DNA of 64,000 nt, taken from JAEKNW01 sp963678375 (GTDB lineage Bacteria; Cloacimonadota; Cloacimonadia; Cloacimonadales; JAFGVF01). Shown piece after piece: positions 30,740 to 41,000 of this stretch (position 1 is the first letter of the stretch; the number at the start of each line of letters is the position of its first letter). Below the pieces are notes generated by a model. It did not search any database, was not told the DNA's origin, and was given only the letters and a program-made list of their open reading frames with translations. The position numbers were made by a program, and so were the translations under genes. Where the stretch lies: contig CAXXQH010000001.1 in the NCBI GenBank assembly GCA_963678375.2, forward strand, positions 310,001 to 374,000. The letters run 5' to 3'.

Positions 30740-33549
30740 TATACATTCTCCAATATTTTTTCTAAGTGAATCCCGTGAGAACCTTTAATTAGAACCACTC
30801 CATCAGGTAGTTCCTTAAAAATTCTTGATTTTAAAAAGTCGTTTATATTTTCAAAATGGGCATTCCCATCATACAACTTTGATAATTTACCAACAGTATA
30901 TATTTTAATATTTGTCAATTTTTTCAATATCTTTTTTATTTCATTGTGTAAGTAATCCTCTTGTTTACCAAGTTCTAACATATCACCCAGTATAGCAATA
31001 TGTTCTTTCTCAGGTAGATAATTAATCCAAAATTCTATAGCTGCTTTTGTGGACTTAGGATTAGCATTATAACAATCAGCAATAATTATCTGTTTATCAT
31101 TTTTAATGATAGACATTCTATTCGAAGTATTCAGTGTTTTCTGTAATCCATAAATTATATCATTTATACTAATCTCCAATAATTTAGCCAAGGAAATTGC
31201 ATAAGCAAAGTTAAGTCCAAAATAGGGAACTATATTGTTTACTTGATATTGAGAATTATTGATTTTCAATATCATTTGATTAGAATCTATTTTGATTATG
31301 TTATAAACAAAGCTGTTATCCTTCTTTATTCCAACTGAGTAACCAATATTTCTAAATTCCTGATTCTTATATTCTGCAAACATAGGATTATCTCCTGGAA
31401 AAAGAAATCCTTTTAATTTCCTCTTGAAAAGAGCAGTCTTTTCTTTATAAACTCCTTCCAAAGAGCCGAGTTTTTCTAGATGTGCAGAATCTACTGAAGT
31501 AATAAGGGCATAATCTGGTTCGATAATATCACTCAGATAACCTATTTCTCCAAAATTATTAGTTCCAATTTCAAAAACAGCATATTCATTATCTGTTTTA
31601 ATTCTAAATATTGTTCTAGGTAATCCAATATAATTATTCTCATTCCCATGAGTTTTTAACACAGAGTTATTTTCTTCTAAGATATTGGTAATTATTTCTT
31701 TTGTTGTTGTTTTACCTGTTGATCCTGTCAAAGCTATCTTATTAACATTGAATAGCTTCAGATATCTTTTAGCCATAAAACCATAGAAATGAAGAGCATT
31801 CTTTACTTTAATATGAAAGTGTGAGGGATAATCAATTTCGCCAACAGTAAAAGTTGTCTGTGATGACGATAATACTTGATCGATAAAATCATTACCATCA
31901 AAAATATCCCCTCTAATAGCAACAAATAATGAATTGCTTTTTATAGTTCTTGAATCTGTTGATATGTTATTAATTATCATATCAGGGAAAGTAGTATATT
32001 GTAATATATCAGTATTATCTTCAAATTTAAATTTTAGATCAAGTAAATTTATTGGATCATAAGGTATGGCTAAATCAGCTTTAGGAATATTGTCACTATA
32101 GTTTTTAACAACTTCAGCATCTGAAAAGTGTAACTTCTCTCCTCTAATCTCTTGATAATTTTCATGTCCTTTACCCAATATAACAACTATATCATCCTCT
32201 TTTGATAATCTGAGAGCACATTCAATAGCCATTTTTCTATCTCTTATTACAAAATAATTATCAGCTTCTAAATCTGTAATCATATCAGCAATAATTAAGT
32301 TATTGTTCTCCCAGCGGGGATTGTCATCAGTAAAAATAGAGATTTCAGAAAGTTGTGATGCCAACTTAGACATAACTCTTCTTTTCGCCTTATCTCTGTC
32401 ACCTCCACATCCTAAAACAGATATTATTCTTTTATGTTCAGTTTTTCTTAAAGTTGATAGAACTTGCTTTATCGCATCTGGAGTATGTGCATAGTCAACA
32501 AAAACCTTACCTTTAGCATTTGACTCAACAGGTTCTAATCTACCACTTGTTCTTTTTAAATTTTTTAGTACTTCGTTATTAAACTCAATCTCTGGAAAAA
32601 GTTCTCTACAAAGTGTTAAAGCTAGCATTAGATTATAGATGTTGAAGTCACCAACATAATTGGTTTCAATAGTTTCTTTTTTATTACCATAGTTAAGGGT
32701 AAAGTTTGTTGAATCGGGCTTATTATTAATATCAGATGCAAAAATATCTAGTTGAGGATTCAAACCGTATGATAATTTCCTTTTACTAAAACTTTCATAG
32801 TATCTTCGACCATACTCATCATCAGTGTTAACAACAGCAAATGCACCTGTAGCTTCAGCTGTATCAAACAATATTTTCTTTGCCAAAAAATAGTTTTCGA
32901 ATGTTGAATGAAAATCTAGATGATCTTGAGTTAAATTAGTAAATCCTATTGCATCAAACTTTTGTCCATATACTCTATCTAAAACTAATGAGTGAGAAGA
33001 GACTTCCATAACAACTACCTGACACTTGTTTTCAACCATCTGGGCAAGAATTTGATTTAAGTCTGAAATATCAGGAGTTGTTCTAGCCAGTGGAATCAGT
33101 TCATCACCAAAAGAGTAACCTAATGTACCTATTATTCCACATTTAATACCCATTTTATTAAGAAAATCAAAGATTATAGTTGAAGTTGTTGTTTTGCCAT
33201 TTGTTCCAGTCAAACCAATTAGTTTAATCTTTGATGATGGATTTCCATAGATTTCAGAAGCAATTAGAGCACCAGCTTTTCGAGAATTCTCTACTAGGAT
33301 ATTATTACTATTTTTTGTGACTTCTTTACTTTGGATAATTAAGCTTGCACCTGCTTCTATTGCTTGTTTAATGTATCTATGCCCATCCTGTTCAAAGCCT
33401 TCTATTGCTATAAACACATCTTTAGCAGTAACATCACGAGAATCAATTGTGATATTATTTATTTCTATATCTTCACCATCAATGTTAGCTGATATGAAGA
33501 GTTCACTCTCTTTAAGAATTTTAATAATTTTACTTACTTTTACTTTCAT
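30739..33549 (-). CDS. Fused MurE-MurF: DAP ligase and D-Ala-D-Ala ligase
   Basis: 936 residues holding two complete Mur ligases in one frame. Residues 1 to about 485 are MurE, with P-loop GTNGKTTT near 115, NLTQDHLDFH and the DNPR motif near 418-421 that reads meso-diaminopimelate. It ends with GKGHENYQ and FSDAEVV. Residues from about 500 are MurF, with P-loop GSTGKTTT near 609, GTNNFGEIG, DCYNANPKS and LGDMLELG. No stop or frameshift lies between the halves. The ATG at 33549 has AGGAGAG before it; a GTG 18 nt upstream does not. It sits 8 nt after ftsI. It adds the third residue and then D-Ala-D-Ala. Confidence 0.95.
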   Translation of the reverse strand: MKVKVSKIIKILKESELFISANIDGEDIEINNITIDSRDVTAKDVFIAIEGFEQDGHRYIKQAIEAGASLIIQSKEVTKNSNNILVENSRKAGALIASEIYGNPSSKIKLIGLTGTNGKTTTSTIIFDFLNKMGIKCGIIGTLGYSFGDELIPLARTTPDISDLNQILAQMVENKCQVVVMEVSSHSLVLDRVYGQKFDAIGFTNLTQDHLDFHSTFENYFLAKKILFDTAEATGAFAVVNTDDEYGRRYYESFSKRKLSYGLNPQLDIFASDINNKPDSTNFTLNYGNKKETIETNYVGDFNIYNLMLALTLCRELFPEIEFNNEVLKNLKRTSGRLEPVESNAKGKVFVDYAHTPDAIKQVLSTLRKTEHKRIISVLGCGGDRDKAKRRVMSKLASQLSEISIFTDDNPRWENNNLIIADMITDLEADNYFVIRDRKMAIECALRLSKEDDIVVILGKGHENYQEIRGEKLHFSDAEVVKNYSDNIPKADLAIPYDPINLLDLKFKFEDNTDILQYTTFPDMIINNISTDSRTIKSNSLFVAIRGDIFDGNDFIDQVLSSSQTTFTVGEIDYPSHFHIKVKNALHFYGFMAKRYLKLFNVNKIALTGSTGKTTTKEIITNILEENNSVLKTHGNENNYIGLPRTIFRIKTDNEYAVFEIGTNNFGEIGYLSDIIEPDYALITSVDSAHLEKLGSLEGVYKEKTALFKRKLKGFLFPGDNPMFAEYKNQEFRNIGYSVGIKKDNSFVYNIIKIDSNQMILKINNSQYQVNNIVPYFGLNFAYAISLAKLLEISINDIIYGLQKTLNTSNRMSIIKNDKQIIIADCYNANPKSTKAAIEFWINYLPEKEHIAILGDMLELGKQEDYLHNEIKKILKKLTNIKIYTVGKLSKLYDGNAHFENINDFLKSRIFKELPDGVVLIKGSHGIHLEKILENV

Positions 33550-33557
33550 TCTCTCTC

Positions 33558-35741
33558 CTAACGACACTTAATTAACAGTTTCATATCTTCAGTTATCTTA
33601 GAGCCAGGAGCAATACTTTGATGATAGATTATCCCTTTTCCTTTAGTATCCACCTTGATATTTTTACGAATACAAAATTCAAGAGCTTTTCTTAAAGTAG
33701 TATTTCTGAAATCAGGCAGAACATCACTATCAACATTTGTAGCAATTGTACTGTAGAAGAGAACCTTATTTCCTTCTTTTCTAAACATAACACCTGGTGC
33801 TGGATATTGCTGATTTACAACTGCAGTCATATTATTTTTGTTAGTGATATATTCAACATCCATTTCTATAATCATCTTTTCTGCTTCTTCAATAGTTAAA
33901 CCTTGAAGATCAGGCATAACTAACATATCACTGTTTTTTACTGCATAATCAAAATTTAGTATATTTTCTTCTGATGCAATCAATTTCTCATAAACTTTTT
34001 CAAAAGTCGGAAGTGCTGAAGTTGCAGCGAATCTATACTTTCTTGCAGGTTTATCAAAAGTAACTACAATAACGTATTTTGGATTATCTTTAGGGAGATA
34101 ACCTACAAAAGTTGAAGTATATTCCCACTTGTTTGTACCGCGAGTTTTAGCTGATTTTACCTCAGCTGTACCAGTTTTACCTGCTAAACCAAGGATATCA
34201 TTATTGTAAAACTTTCCAGTTCCATACTCAAAAACCTTTCCTAAATAGTTTTTAACTTTTTCAACTGAACTTCTTTTAGCAATTCTTCTTAAGACTTCCT
34301 TTTCTGAGACCTGAACTATATTTCCCTTACTGTCTGTTATTTTTTTGATTACTCTGGGAGTCAATAAGTCTCCCCCATTTGCAATAGCACAATAAGCATT
34401 AGCGAGTTGCAGCTGAGTAACACCTATCTCTTGACCAAACGCTATCGAGTGTAAAGAGAATTGGGTCCATTGATAGATTGGGCTAATCTGTCCTTTCATT
34501 AGACCATATAACCTTGTTGGAACTGTCTGACCAAAGCCAGTTCTTCTTAGTAGCTGATAGAAATTTTCTTCACCCAACATTTCGGCTATCTTAGCGCTAC
34601 CAACATTAGATGAATAAGCAATTATTTCTTCACCTGACAAAGGGTGATCAAGTGGATGATCATCAACTATTTTACGCTCTTTATTCTTCTTCTGCCCTGT
34701 ATAATCGGGGTAGTAAGTAGAGCAATCTATTTTACTATCTGGATCATAAACATCAATATCTATAGCTCCCAACATAGTGAATGGCTTAAAAGTAGAACCC
34801 GGCTCAAATTGATAACTAACAGGAAAGTTACTTGAGCTTCTTAGTAAGGCTGGATCTTTTCCGATATCGTCTTTTTCAAAACCTGCCATTACAATTATTT
34901 CTCCTGTCATCGGGTCCATTACCGTACACATTCCAACATCAGCTTCATATTCAACAATCTTCTCTCTTAATATGTTCTCTACTTCGAATTGCATTTCACT
35001 ATCTATTGTTAAGTAAAGATTATATCCATCTACAACTTCCTTGCTTTGAAGTCCTAATGCTGGGATATTATTGCCATGTGCATCTCGAATTACTTCTTTC
35101 CAGCCAAACTTACCACTAAGTTCTTCATTAAATGAAGCCTCTATTCCTGTATCGCCTTCGATTGAATACTTGGATTTATTTATTCTGGTATTAGATATTG
35201 TTTCGCGACTTTCCCTTATATGCCCTATTAGTCGTGATGCAACATATTCTGACATATATTTTCTTTTATAGCCAATAAACTCTGTAATATAACCTGGGAT
35301 TTTGTTACGGTTAAAAGATTCTATTAAATCATCAAGCAACATTTCATTCAAGTTATAGAAAAGTATGGGACTTTTAGAGTTTAATCTTCGGATTAAAACA
35401 CTATATTTTTCTCCAGTAATATTAGAACTAAGTCTGGCTATTTTTTCCTTCACATCAGCTATACTTCTGCTATCATCATTTCTTTTAAGATATTTTTCAA
35501 TAGATTTCAAATCTATATCTACTTGATAATATTTTTCTGTTGTTACTAATAGTTCATCTTTTCTGTCGTATATACTACCTCTAATTGGGTTGATAAATTC
35601 TTTGACAGGACTATTACGTCTTAAACGAAGATGTTTGAGTTTATAAACATCCTTAACCTGAATTAAAAATAGCTGTACTATCCAAAGTACAGCTACTAGT
35701 AACAACAGAATTAATAAGGAATAATATCTTTTACCATTCAT
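33558..35741 (-). CDS. ftsI: Septal penicillin-binding protein FtsI with two PASTA domains
   Basis: Class B PBP (septal transpeptidase) of 727 residues. It has one N-terminal membrane helix (about 8-28) and a dimerisation/pedestal domain. The transpeptidase domain holds S316-TFK, SSN (377-379) and KTG (522-524). Two PASTA repeats follow (about 612-670 and 680-727), starting MPDLQGLTIEEAE and LPDFRNTTLRKAL. PASTA on an FtsI-type PBP is familiar from Gram-positives (Spo PBP2x) and some FCB members, but not from E. coli. It lies between ftsL and murEF. Confidence 0.95.
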   Translation of the reverse strand: MNGKRYYSLLILLLLVAVLWIVQLFLIQVKDVYKLKHLRLRRNSPVKEFINPIRGSIYDRKDELLVTTEKYYQVDIDLKSIEKYLKRNDDSRSIADVKEKIARLSSNITGEKYSVLIRRLNSKSPILFYNLNEMLLDDLIESFNRNKIPGYITEFIGYKRKYMSEYVASRLIGHIRESRETISNTRINKSKYSIEGDTGIEASFNEELSGKFGWKEVIRDAHGNNIPALGLQSKEVVDGYNLYLTIDSEMQFEVENILREKIVEYEADVGMCTVMDPMTGEIIVMAGFEKDDIGKDPALLRSSSNFPVSYQFEPGSTFKPFTMLGAIDIDVYDPDSKIDCSTYYPDYTGQKKNKERKIVDDHPLDHPLSGEEIIAYSSNVGSAKIAEMLGEENFYQLLRRTGFGQTVPTRLYGLMKGQISPIYQWTQFSLHSIAFGQEIGVTQLQLANAYCAIANGGDLLTPRVIKKITDSKGNIVQVSEKEVLRRIAKRSSVEKVKNYLGKVFEYGTGKFYNNDILGLAGKTGTAEVKSAKTRGTNKWEYTSTFVGYLPKDNPKYVIVVTFDKPARKYRFAATSALPTFEKVYEKLIASEENILNFDYAVKNSDMLVMPDLQGLTIEEAEKMIIEMDVEYITNKNNMTAVVNQQYPAPGVMFRKEGNKVLFYSTIATNVDSDVLPDFRNTTLRKALEFCIRKNIKVDTKGKGIIYHQSIAPGSKITEDMKLLIKCR

Positions 35742-35750
35742 TATGGGATA

Positions 35751-36119
35751 TTAATATGAATAAATTGGTTTTAGTTCATCTGCACTCAATGATGTAGAAA
35801 ATAGATCTAAGATAACTGTAAATGTAACATTTTTTTCATTAGTAATAACTTTGCTATATGTCACTAGTGATGAATCATCATTTGGTTCAATTAAGCCAAA
35901 TTTATCGGCAGCTATTCTTTTTATGTATAAACCAGATTTATAATATGATAAATCTGACTTTTTGCTTGTATAAGTAGTCACTTTTTTGTTGTAAAGTCTC
36001 TCATACTTAAGTGCTTCTTTACCATATTTTACACTATAATGATTCAATATTCCAGTTACTAGGACATATAGTGAAAAAATAACAGATAAAGTGATAATAA
36101 TTTTTATAATATTTTTCAT
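35751..36119 (-). CDS. ftsL: FtsL-like cell division protein
   Basis: 122 residues: a short N-terminus, one membrane helix (about 4-25), a charged helical stretch (about 30-60), then a region including IAADKFGLIEP. That motif recalls the A-x-x-x-LGL of FtsL. Sequence similarity is weak, as is usual for FtsL. The call rests on topology, size and position between rsmH and ftsI. AAGGAG precedes the ATG. Confidence 0.75.
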   Translation of the reverse strand: MKNIIKIIITLSVIFSLYVLVTGILNHYSVKYGKEALKYERLYNKKVTTYTSKKSDLSYYKSGLYIKRIAADKFGLIEPNDDSSLVTYSKVITNEKNVTFTVILDLFSTSLSADELKPIYSY

Positions 36120-36138
36120 CCCAACTCCTTAAGATGTT

Positions 36139-37065
36139 TTATAGTTTTTTTGCGATTCTTAACTTAGCGCTACGTGCACGGCTATTAGAGCTAACTTCTT
36201 CTTTTTCAGCGACTTTTGGTTTTTTAGTAATAATCTTAACTGTTGATTTTTTTCCACAAATACAGATTGGGAAATGTGGAGGACAAGTACATTCTAAAGA
36301 CTCATATTTTAGAAAGTCTTTTACAATCTTATCTTCTAAACTATGATATGATTCTACTACTAACCTACCACCTGGATTTAGTAGATTTAATGCATCCTTG
36401 AGTACTGAAGTGAGGACTTCCATTTCTCCGTTGACCTCTATTCTTAAAGCCTGATAAACTCTTGAAAGAATCTTAGTGAGAAATTTTGGATTAATTTGAA
36501 AGTTTGATTCTATTAGTTTGTTTAGATCTGTTGAAGTTTTAAATCGGTTTTTACTTCTCTCTTCAACTATTAATTTTGCTATTTTTCTGGCTGATTTCTC
36601 TTCACCAAAATCTCTAATTATTGTAGTTAAAGCATCTAAATCATAATCATTTAATATAATTTCTGCAGTAAGATTACGACTCTTATCCATTCGCATATCT
36701 AGTGGTGATTCTTTTGAAAAAGTAAAACCTCTCTCTGCTTCATCAATTTGATATGAACTAACACCTAAATCAAAAAGTATACCATCGACTCTATTAACTT
36801 CTTCGAAAGCTAACCTAGTTCTCATATTAACAAAGTTATCTTGAATAATTGTTACTCTATCACTGAATGGTGCGAGTCTTTTTGTTGCAAATGCTATTGC
36901 ATCTGGATCTTGATCAAAAGCATAAAGTTTGATTGTTTTATTGCTCTCTAAGATAGCTTCAGAATGACCTCCACCGCCCATTGTAGCGTCTACCATTATA
37001 GCGTTATCATGAATATTCAGGGCGTCTATGCACTCTTGTAGCATAACTGGTTTGTGATACATCAT
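36139..37065 (-). CDS. rsmH: 16S rRNA (cytosine-1402-N4) methyltransferase RsmH
   Basis: 308 residues. N-terminal HKPVMLQE, SAM site DATMGGGGHSEAIL, GILFDLGVSSYQ and ERGFTF are RsmH signatures. Near the C-terminus LVVESYHSLEDKIVK is followed by a Cys-rich segment (CTCPPHFPICICGKK). It acts on C1402, and the 2'-O-methylase for the same base, RsmI, is also in this window (56014-56832). It overlaps mraZ by 4 nt (ATGA). Confidence 0.97.
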   Translation of the reverse strand: MMYHKPVMLQECIDALNIHDNAIMVDATMGGGGHSEAILESNKTIKLYAFDQDPDAIAFATKRLAPFSDRVTIIQDNFVNMRTRLAFEEVNRVDGILFDLGVSSYQIDEAERGFTFSKESPLDMRMDKSRNLTAEIILNDYDLDALTTIIRDFGEEKSARKIAKLIVEERSKNRFKTSTDLNKLIESNFQINPKFLTKILSRVYQALRIEVNGEMEVLTSVLKDALNLLNPGGRLVVESYHSLEDKIVKDFLKYESLECTCPPHFPICICGKKSTVKIITKKPKVAEKEEVSSNSRARSAKLRIAKKL

Positions 37066-37517
37066 ATTCTAACCACCGGTCTTTCTTTACTGGATCTAAT
37101 TTTGTCCATAAGTTCTCTTTGATGAGCTTCGAAGTTCTCTAATGACCATAAAGCAACATAATTACCTCTACCTACGAATTTAATTTTGTCGCTTATTTTT
37201 GCATGTTCCATTAACTCTTGAGATATCCTGAATCTACCTGCAGATCCTTCTAAAGATTGAACACCCATTGAGTTATCTTCTAGTAAACTTAAATTCCAGT
37301 CATTTATATCGTCAGCTTGTTTCCTATACATGTCGCAAACACTTTCAAATTCAACTTTTGGGAATAATACTAAGCAATCAAAATTAGGGCTCACAGAAAC
37401 AACAATCTTATCAGATTGATAAGAGTTCAAAATATCTTTGAACTGCTTTGGCAACACTACTCTATTTTGAGTTATGCTACTAATGTGTGTTCCATTGAAC
37501 TTTCCTGTTATTGCCAT
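37062..37517 (-). CDS. mraZ: Transcriptional regulator MraZ
   Basis: 151 residues with two SpoVT-AbrB-like repeats. DxxxR-like segments sit in KQFKDIL and in EGSAGRFRISQELM. It heads the dcw operon, as in most bacteria, and usually represses it by binding short TGGGN repeats. Only a single TGGGA is seen just before its start, so autoregulation by classical MraZ boxes is not supported here. AAGGA lies just before the ATG. Confidence 0.95.
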   Translation of the reverse strand: MAITGKFNGTHISSITQNRVVLPKQFKDILNSYQSDKIVVSVSPNFDCLVLFPKVEFESVCDMYRKQADDINDWNLSLLEDNSMGVQSLEGSAGRFRISQELMEHAKISDKIKFVGRGNYVALWSLENFEAHQRELMDKIRSSKERPVVRI

Positions 37518-37572
37518 TCCTTATTTCTCCCATTTTTGACTTAAAATGAATTTATTTACCTTACAATGACAG

Positions 37573-37599
37573 ATTATGACTTTACTTAATCTATGTCAA
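37573..37599 (-). promoter_or_regulatory. Probable promoter of the dcw-lpxB operon
   Basis: Minus strand TTGACA (37594-37599), a 15-nt spacer and CATAAT (37573-37578; five of six), preceded by A-tracts (AAAAAAAGTAAAAAAATAT) like an UP region. It would serve mraZ and the fourteen same-strand genes after it. The spacer is a little short. Confidence 0.5.
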
Positions 37600-37837
37600 A
37601 TATTTTTTTACTTTTTTTGATTTTATATATCAAAAAGGCTTAAATAACTGATTAATAGTGACTTGTTAGATAAGTTTAATTAAAATATAGATTTGTCATT
37701 GGTAGCTTTTTTTTAATTTTGCATATCTTTTATTGCCGAAAAATGCCTTTTCATTTTTTGTCATAAAATAGCAAAATTTACAAATTTAGAATAAAAATCA
37801 TATATCCTATTGCCCTTTTTCTTAGGATAATATTATC

Positions 37838-37897
37838 TTGATTGTTAGTTACCCTATTACTCATTGGGTTTATATTGTGAGAGTAGCAATAAAGGAA
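37838..37897 (+). repeat. Dispersed 60-bp intergenic repeat, copy 2
   Basis: Starts TTGATTGTTAGTTACCC, passes through TCATTGGGTTT and ends GCAATAAAGGAA. Compared with the reverse complement of copy 3 it shares TTACNCTATTNNTCATTGG in the left half. It is again exactly 60 nt between the shared ends. It sits in the 496-bp gap between the mraZ promoter and the terminator of the giant secreted gene; nothing coding is seen there. Confidence 0.6.
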
Positions 37898-37940
37898 GAG
37901 GCATTATTTAGGTTAAACTAAGTTCTATAGAAAATAATAA

Positions 37941-37961
37941 AGCCTCGCACGGGGCGAGGCT
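37941..37961. terminator. Terminator after giant secreted protein 1
   Basis: An 8-bp GC stem (AGCCTCGC / GCGAGGCT) with a 5-nt loop lies about 50 nt past the stop at 38014. On the minus strand a T-rich tail (TTTATTATTTT) follows. The stem is almost the same as that after giant secreted protein 2 (43947-43968). Confidence 0.8.
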
Positions 37962-38013
37962 ATTTTATTGATTATTATATAATCCCTCTCAATTTATGAG
38001 GGCAATTATCTCT

Positions 38014-41000
38014 TTATTTCATAAGGATCATTTTTTGAGTTTTACTTAAGGATACAGAAGTCATTTTAGCGAAATAAACTCCTGAAGCAACCCTACGATT
38101 ATTTTGATCTGTACCATTCCAGATATACTTATGATTACCGGCTTGCAAGTTATCATTACATAAAGTTTTAACTTTCTGTCCTTTGATATTATATATTTCA
38201 AGTTTCACTTTTTGATTTTTATTCAAATCAAAAGAGATAGTAGTTTCTGGATTAAATGGGTTTGGATAGTTCTTATTTAATCTAGTAATCATCGGAACAA
38301 CATCAGAGTCGTTAGATACTATGCCATTAGTTATTTCAAAAGTAATCTCATCACTAAATGCAGAGCCTGTATAAGAATTATCGATTGTTTGAACAGATAC
38401 ATAATAAGTTCCATTTTGAAGATTATTAATAGAACAAGCTAGGCTATTTAGCATATTACCCCTATGTGGTCTGAGTAAGAAACCATCATCAGTAGCCATA
38501 GAAGAGAAAATTTCATTACCACCAGAAGATGTTCCTACTTTGATATTATAGGTAAGTCCTAATTGAGGAGTTTCAGCATCAGAACCCATACCCCATTCTA
38601 AAGATACAACATCATCTTCTACTTGAGCTGATAGCATACTAGGAGCTTGTGGAGCAGTATTAGTTAACTCAGTTTGATTTTCATATAAGTTACAGTAATA
38701 ATCTAGATAGTCATATCTTCCTGTTAATAAAACATCAGAATTGCTATCACCATTATAATCAATCATGGTGAGTTCTCCATATTTAAGAGCATCTAGACTA
38801 TCGGCATAGACAAAAGTATCATTCCCTTGGTAGAAATGAATTTGGCCAGTCCACCATTCTTGGTTCTGTACTCCATTCACAATAACATCAAGAAGACCAT
38901 CAGAGTTTAAGTCATGAATCTTCATATCACCTTGTCTGATTCCCGCAATATAAGTATCATTTTCTGGTAAATTAATGTTAGTGAAAGTATCATCACCATT
39001 GTTACGAAGAATATACAAGACTGATGGGATTTCAAGTTGAATTGAGCCAGTAACAAATAAGTCCATAAAACCATCATTATTATAATCTCCCCATTCTACA
39101 ACAGTATAACGTACACCTTCAATACCTAAATCGATTTCTGTAAATTCATTATCACCTTCATTTTTCCAAACAGAAACTCTCCAATCCCAGGAATCTACTC
39201 TACCAGCAGTTGCTATATCCAGCAGACCATCGTTATTGTAGTCAGCAAATTTAGCATCACCAGCCGAAATTTGATGAACTTCAGGTGCAAACATTTCAAA
39301 TTGATAATTACCTTGATTAAGATATATTCTAGTATAATCAACATCACCAATTTCTAAATCTAATACACCAGTATAAAGAACATCAAGGAGTCCATCTCCA
39401 TTATAGTCTTTCCAATCTGTATTAGACCCCTTAAGAGGAGGTAAGTTAGTTTCAACTTGTGTATAAGAACCATTTTCATTAACATATACTCTAGAAATAT
39501 AGTTGTTTTGTTGATATTGACCTGAGGTGTAAATATCTAAATCATTATCATTATCCAGATCAATCCAATCTACACAACCAAAGCCAGTTCCATCTAGACC
39601 TAATTCAACTCTCTCAAATTGACCTTCACCATTATTTTTATAAATAGTAATAGCAGATGTAGCAGAATCTAAAACATAACCTGTAGCTAAAATATCATAA
39701 TCACCATCGTTATCATAATCACCAGCTTCAGTTTCACTCTGCCAGAATCCTTCCATTCCTGCTTCAATATCTTGGAAGCCAAATGAATATGTTTCACCTA
39801 GTAATTGAATTATTTGACCAGTATCATCATCGTGTAAGAGTTGACTGTGTATTTCTAATTGACCAGTGTGATTACCACTTTCAGGGAAGTTCATAGCTAG
39901 GGTGATAGTTAAAGTATCTTCTAAAACAAGGTTGTTTAGAGTTTGACCTGTAACTTGACCATCAAGTCCTATCAAGAAATTATCTGAAACTGTAACAATT
40001 TCAAATGTTATAGGCATTTCATTTTGATTAATAATCTGCATTGAAAGGCTAGGAGATTGATTTCCATTGATTGTAGCAGGGAAAGTAATTGAATCAGCAC
40101 TATATTCAACTTCAGCAGGAATAGAGTTAGCAAGTAAATCAACATATACTAGAGGGTCTGCTATAGAATTAGATGAAATCATAAGGCTGTCATTCACCGT
40201 TCCAGCAACATTGTTAGCATATTTAACTTGAAAAACTGCAGTCTCTGCTGGTTGGATAGTAATATCTGTGAGAGTAGATAACCACTGTTCATTATCATAT
40301 TGAAGATTAAAATATTGAGGAGCTACAATTTCATCAACAAGCAAAGGCATTATACCTGAATTGAGAATATTAAAACTGAGAATACTTTCACCATTTCCAT
40401 GATACATTGTACCAAAATCTAGTGATAAAGGACTTACTGTAATTGAATATTGATCTTCTGGATTAAGAGGGTTTTCAAGATTTTCATCAGCACCCTTATA
40501 AGGATTTACAAGATGTCTCAAATCTCCATCGATATCATATTCAACACCGTCAATAGGGTTTCCAGCTAAAGCAAATTCGCCTAAGGATGTTCCTGTAAGG
40601 TGTAAGTCATAATTCGAGATAAATTCAGCATTAAATACTGTAGTATTCATGTCCGTTGCTGAAGTAGTTTGCCAAGTCTCTAAATCAGGACAATCAGCAT
40701 TAATCCATGAACCTATCGAACCATTTTCGCAATAGTAGGCATTATCATCAGAGTTCCAGCTTCCACTACCAAAAGTATAGTTGATAACATAGTGATCATT
40801 ATCACCAGATCTTTTATTAATAAAAATATTATTCTTTAGATTAATAACTCCATCAGTACCAGTTTTCTGGACACAGAAATCGTCATCAGTACCCTGACCT
40901 GCCAAGAGAACAGTGTTATTATATACATTGATAGTCATTGCAGAATTACCAGCATCTAATCTCAATCCATATACCTTGTCATTATTATCTTCTGTTACAG

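Noticed and set aside
37500..37560. MraZ-box repeats (TGGGN) before mraZ
   Set aside because: Only one TGGGA is seen; the usual three or more spaced repeats are absent.
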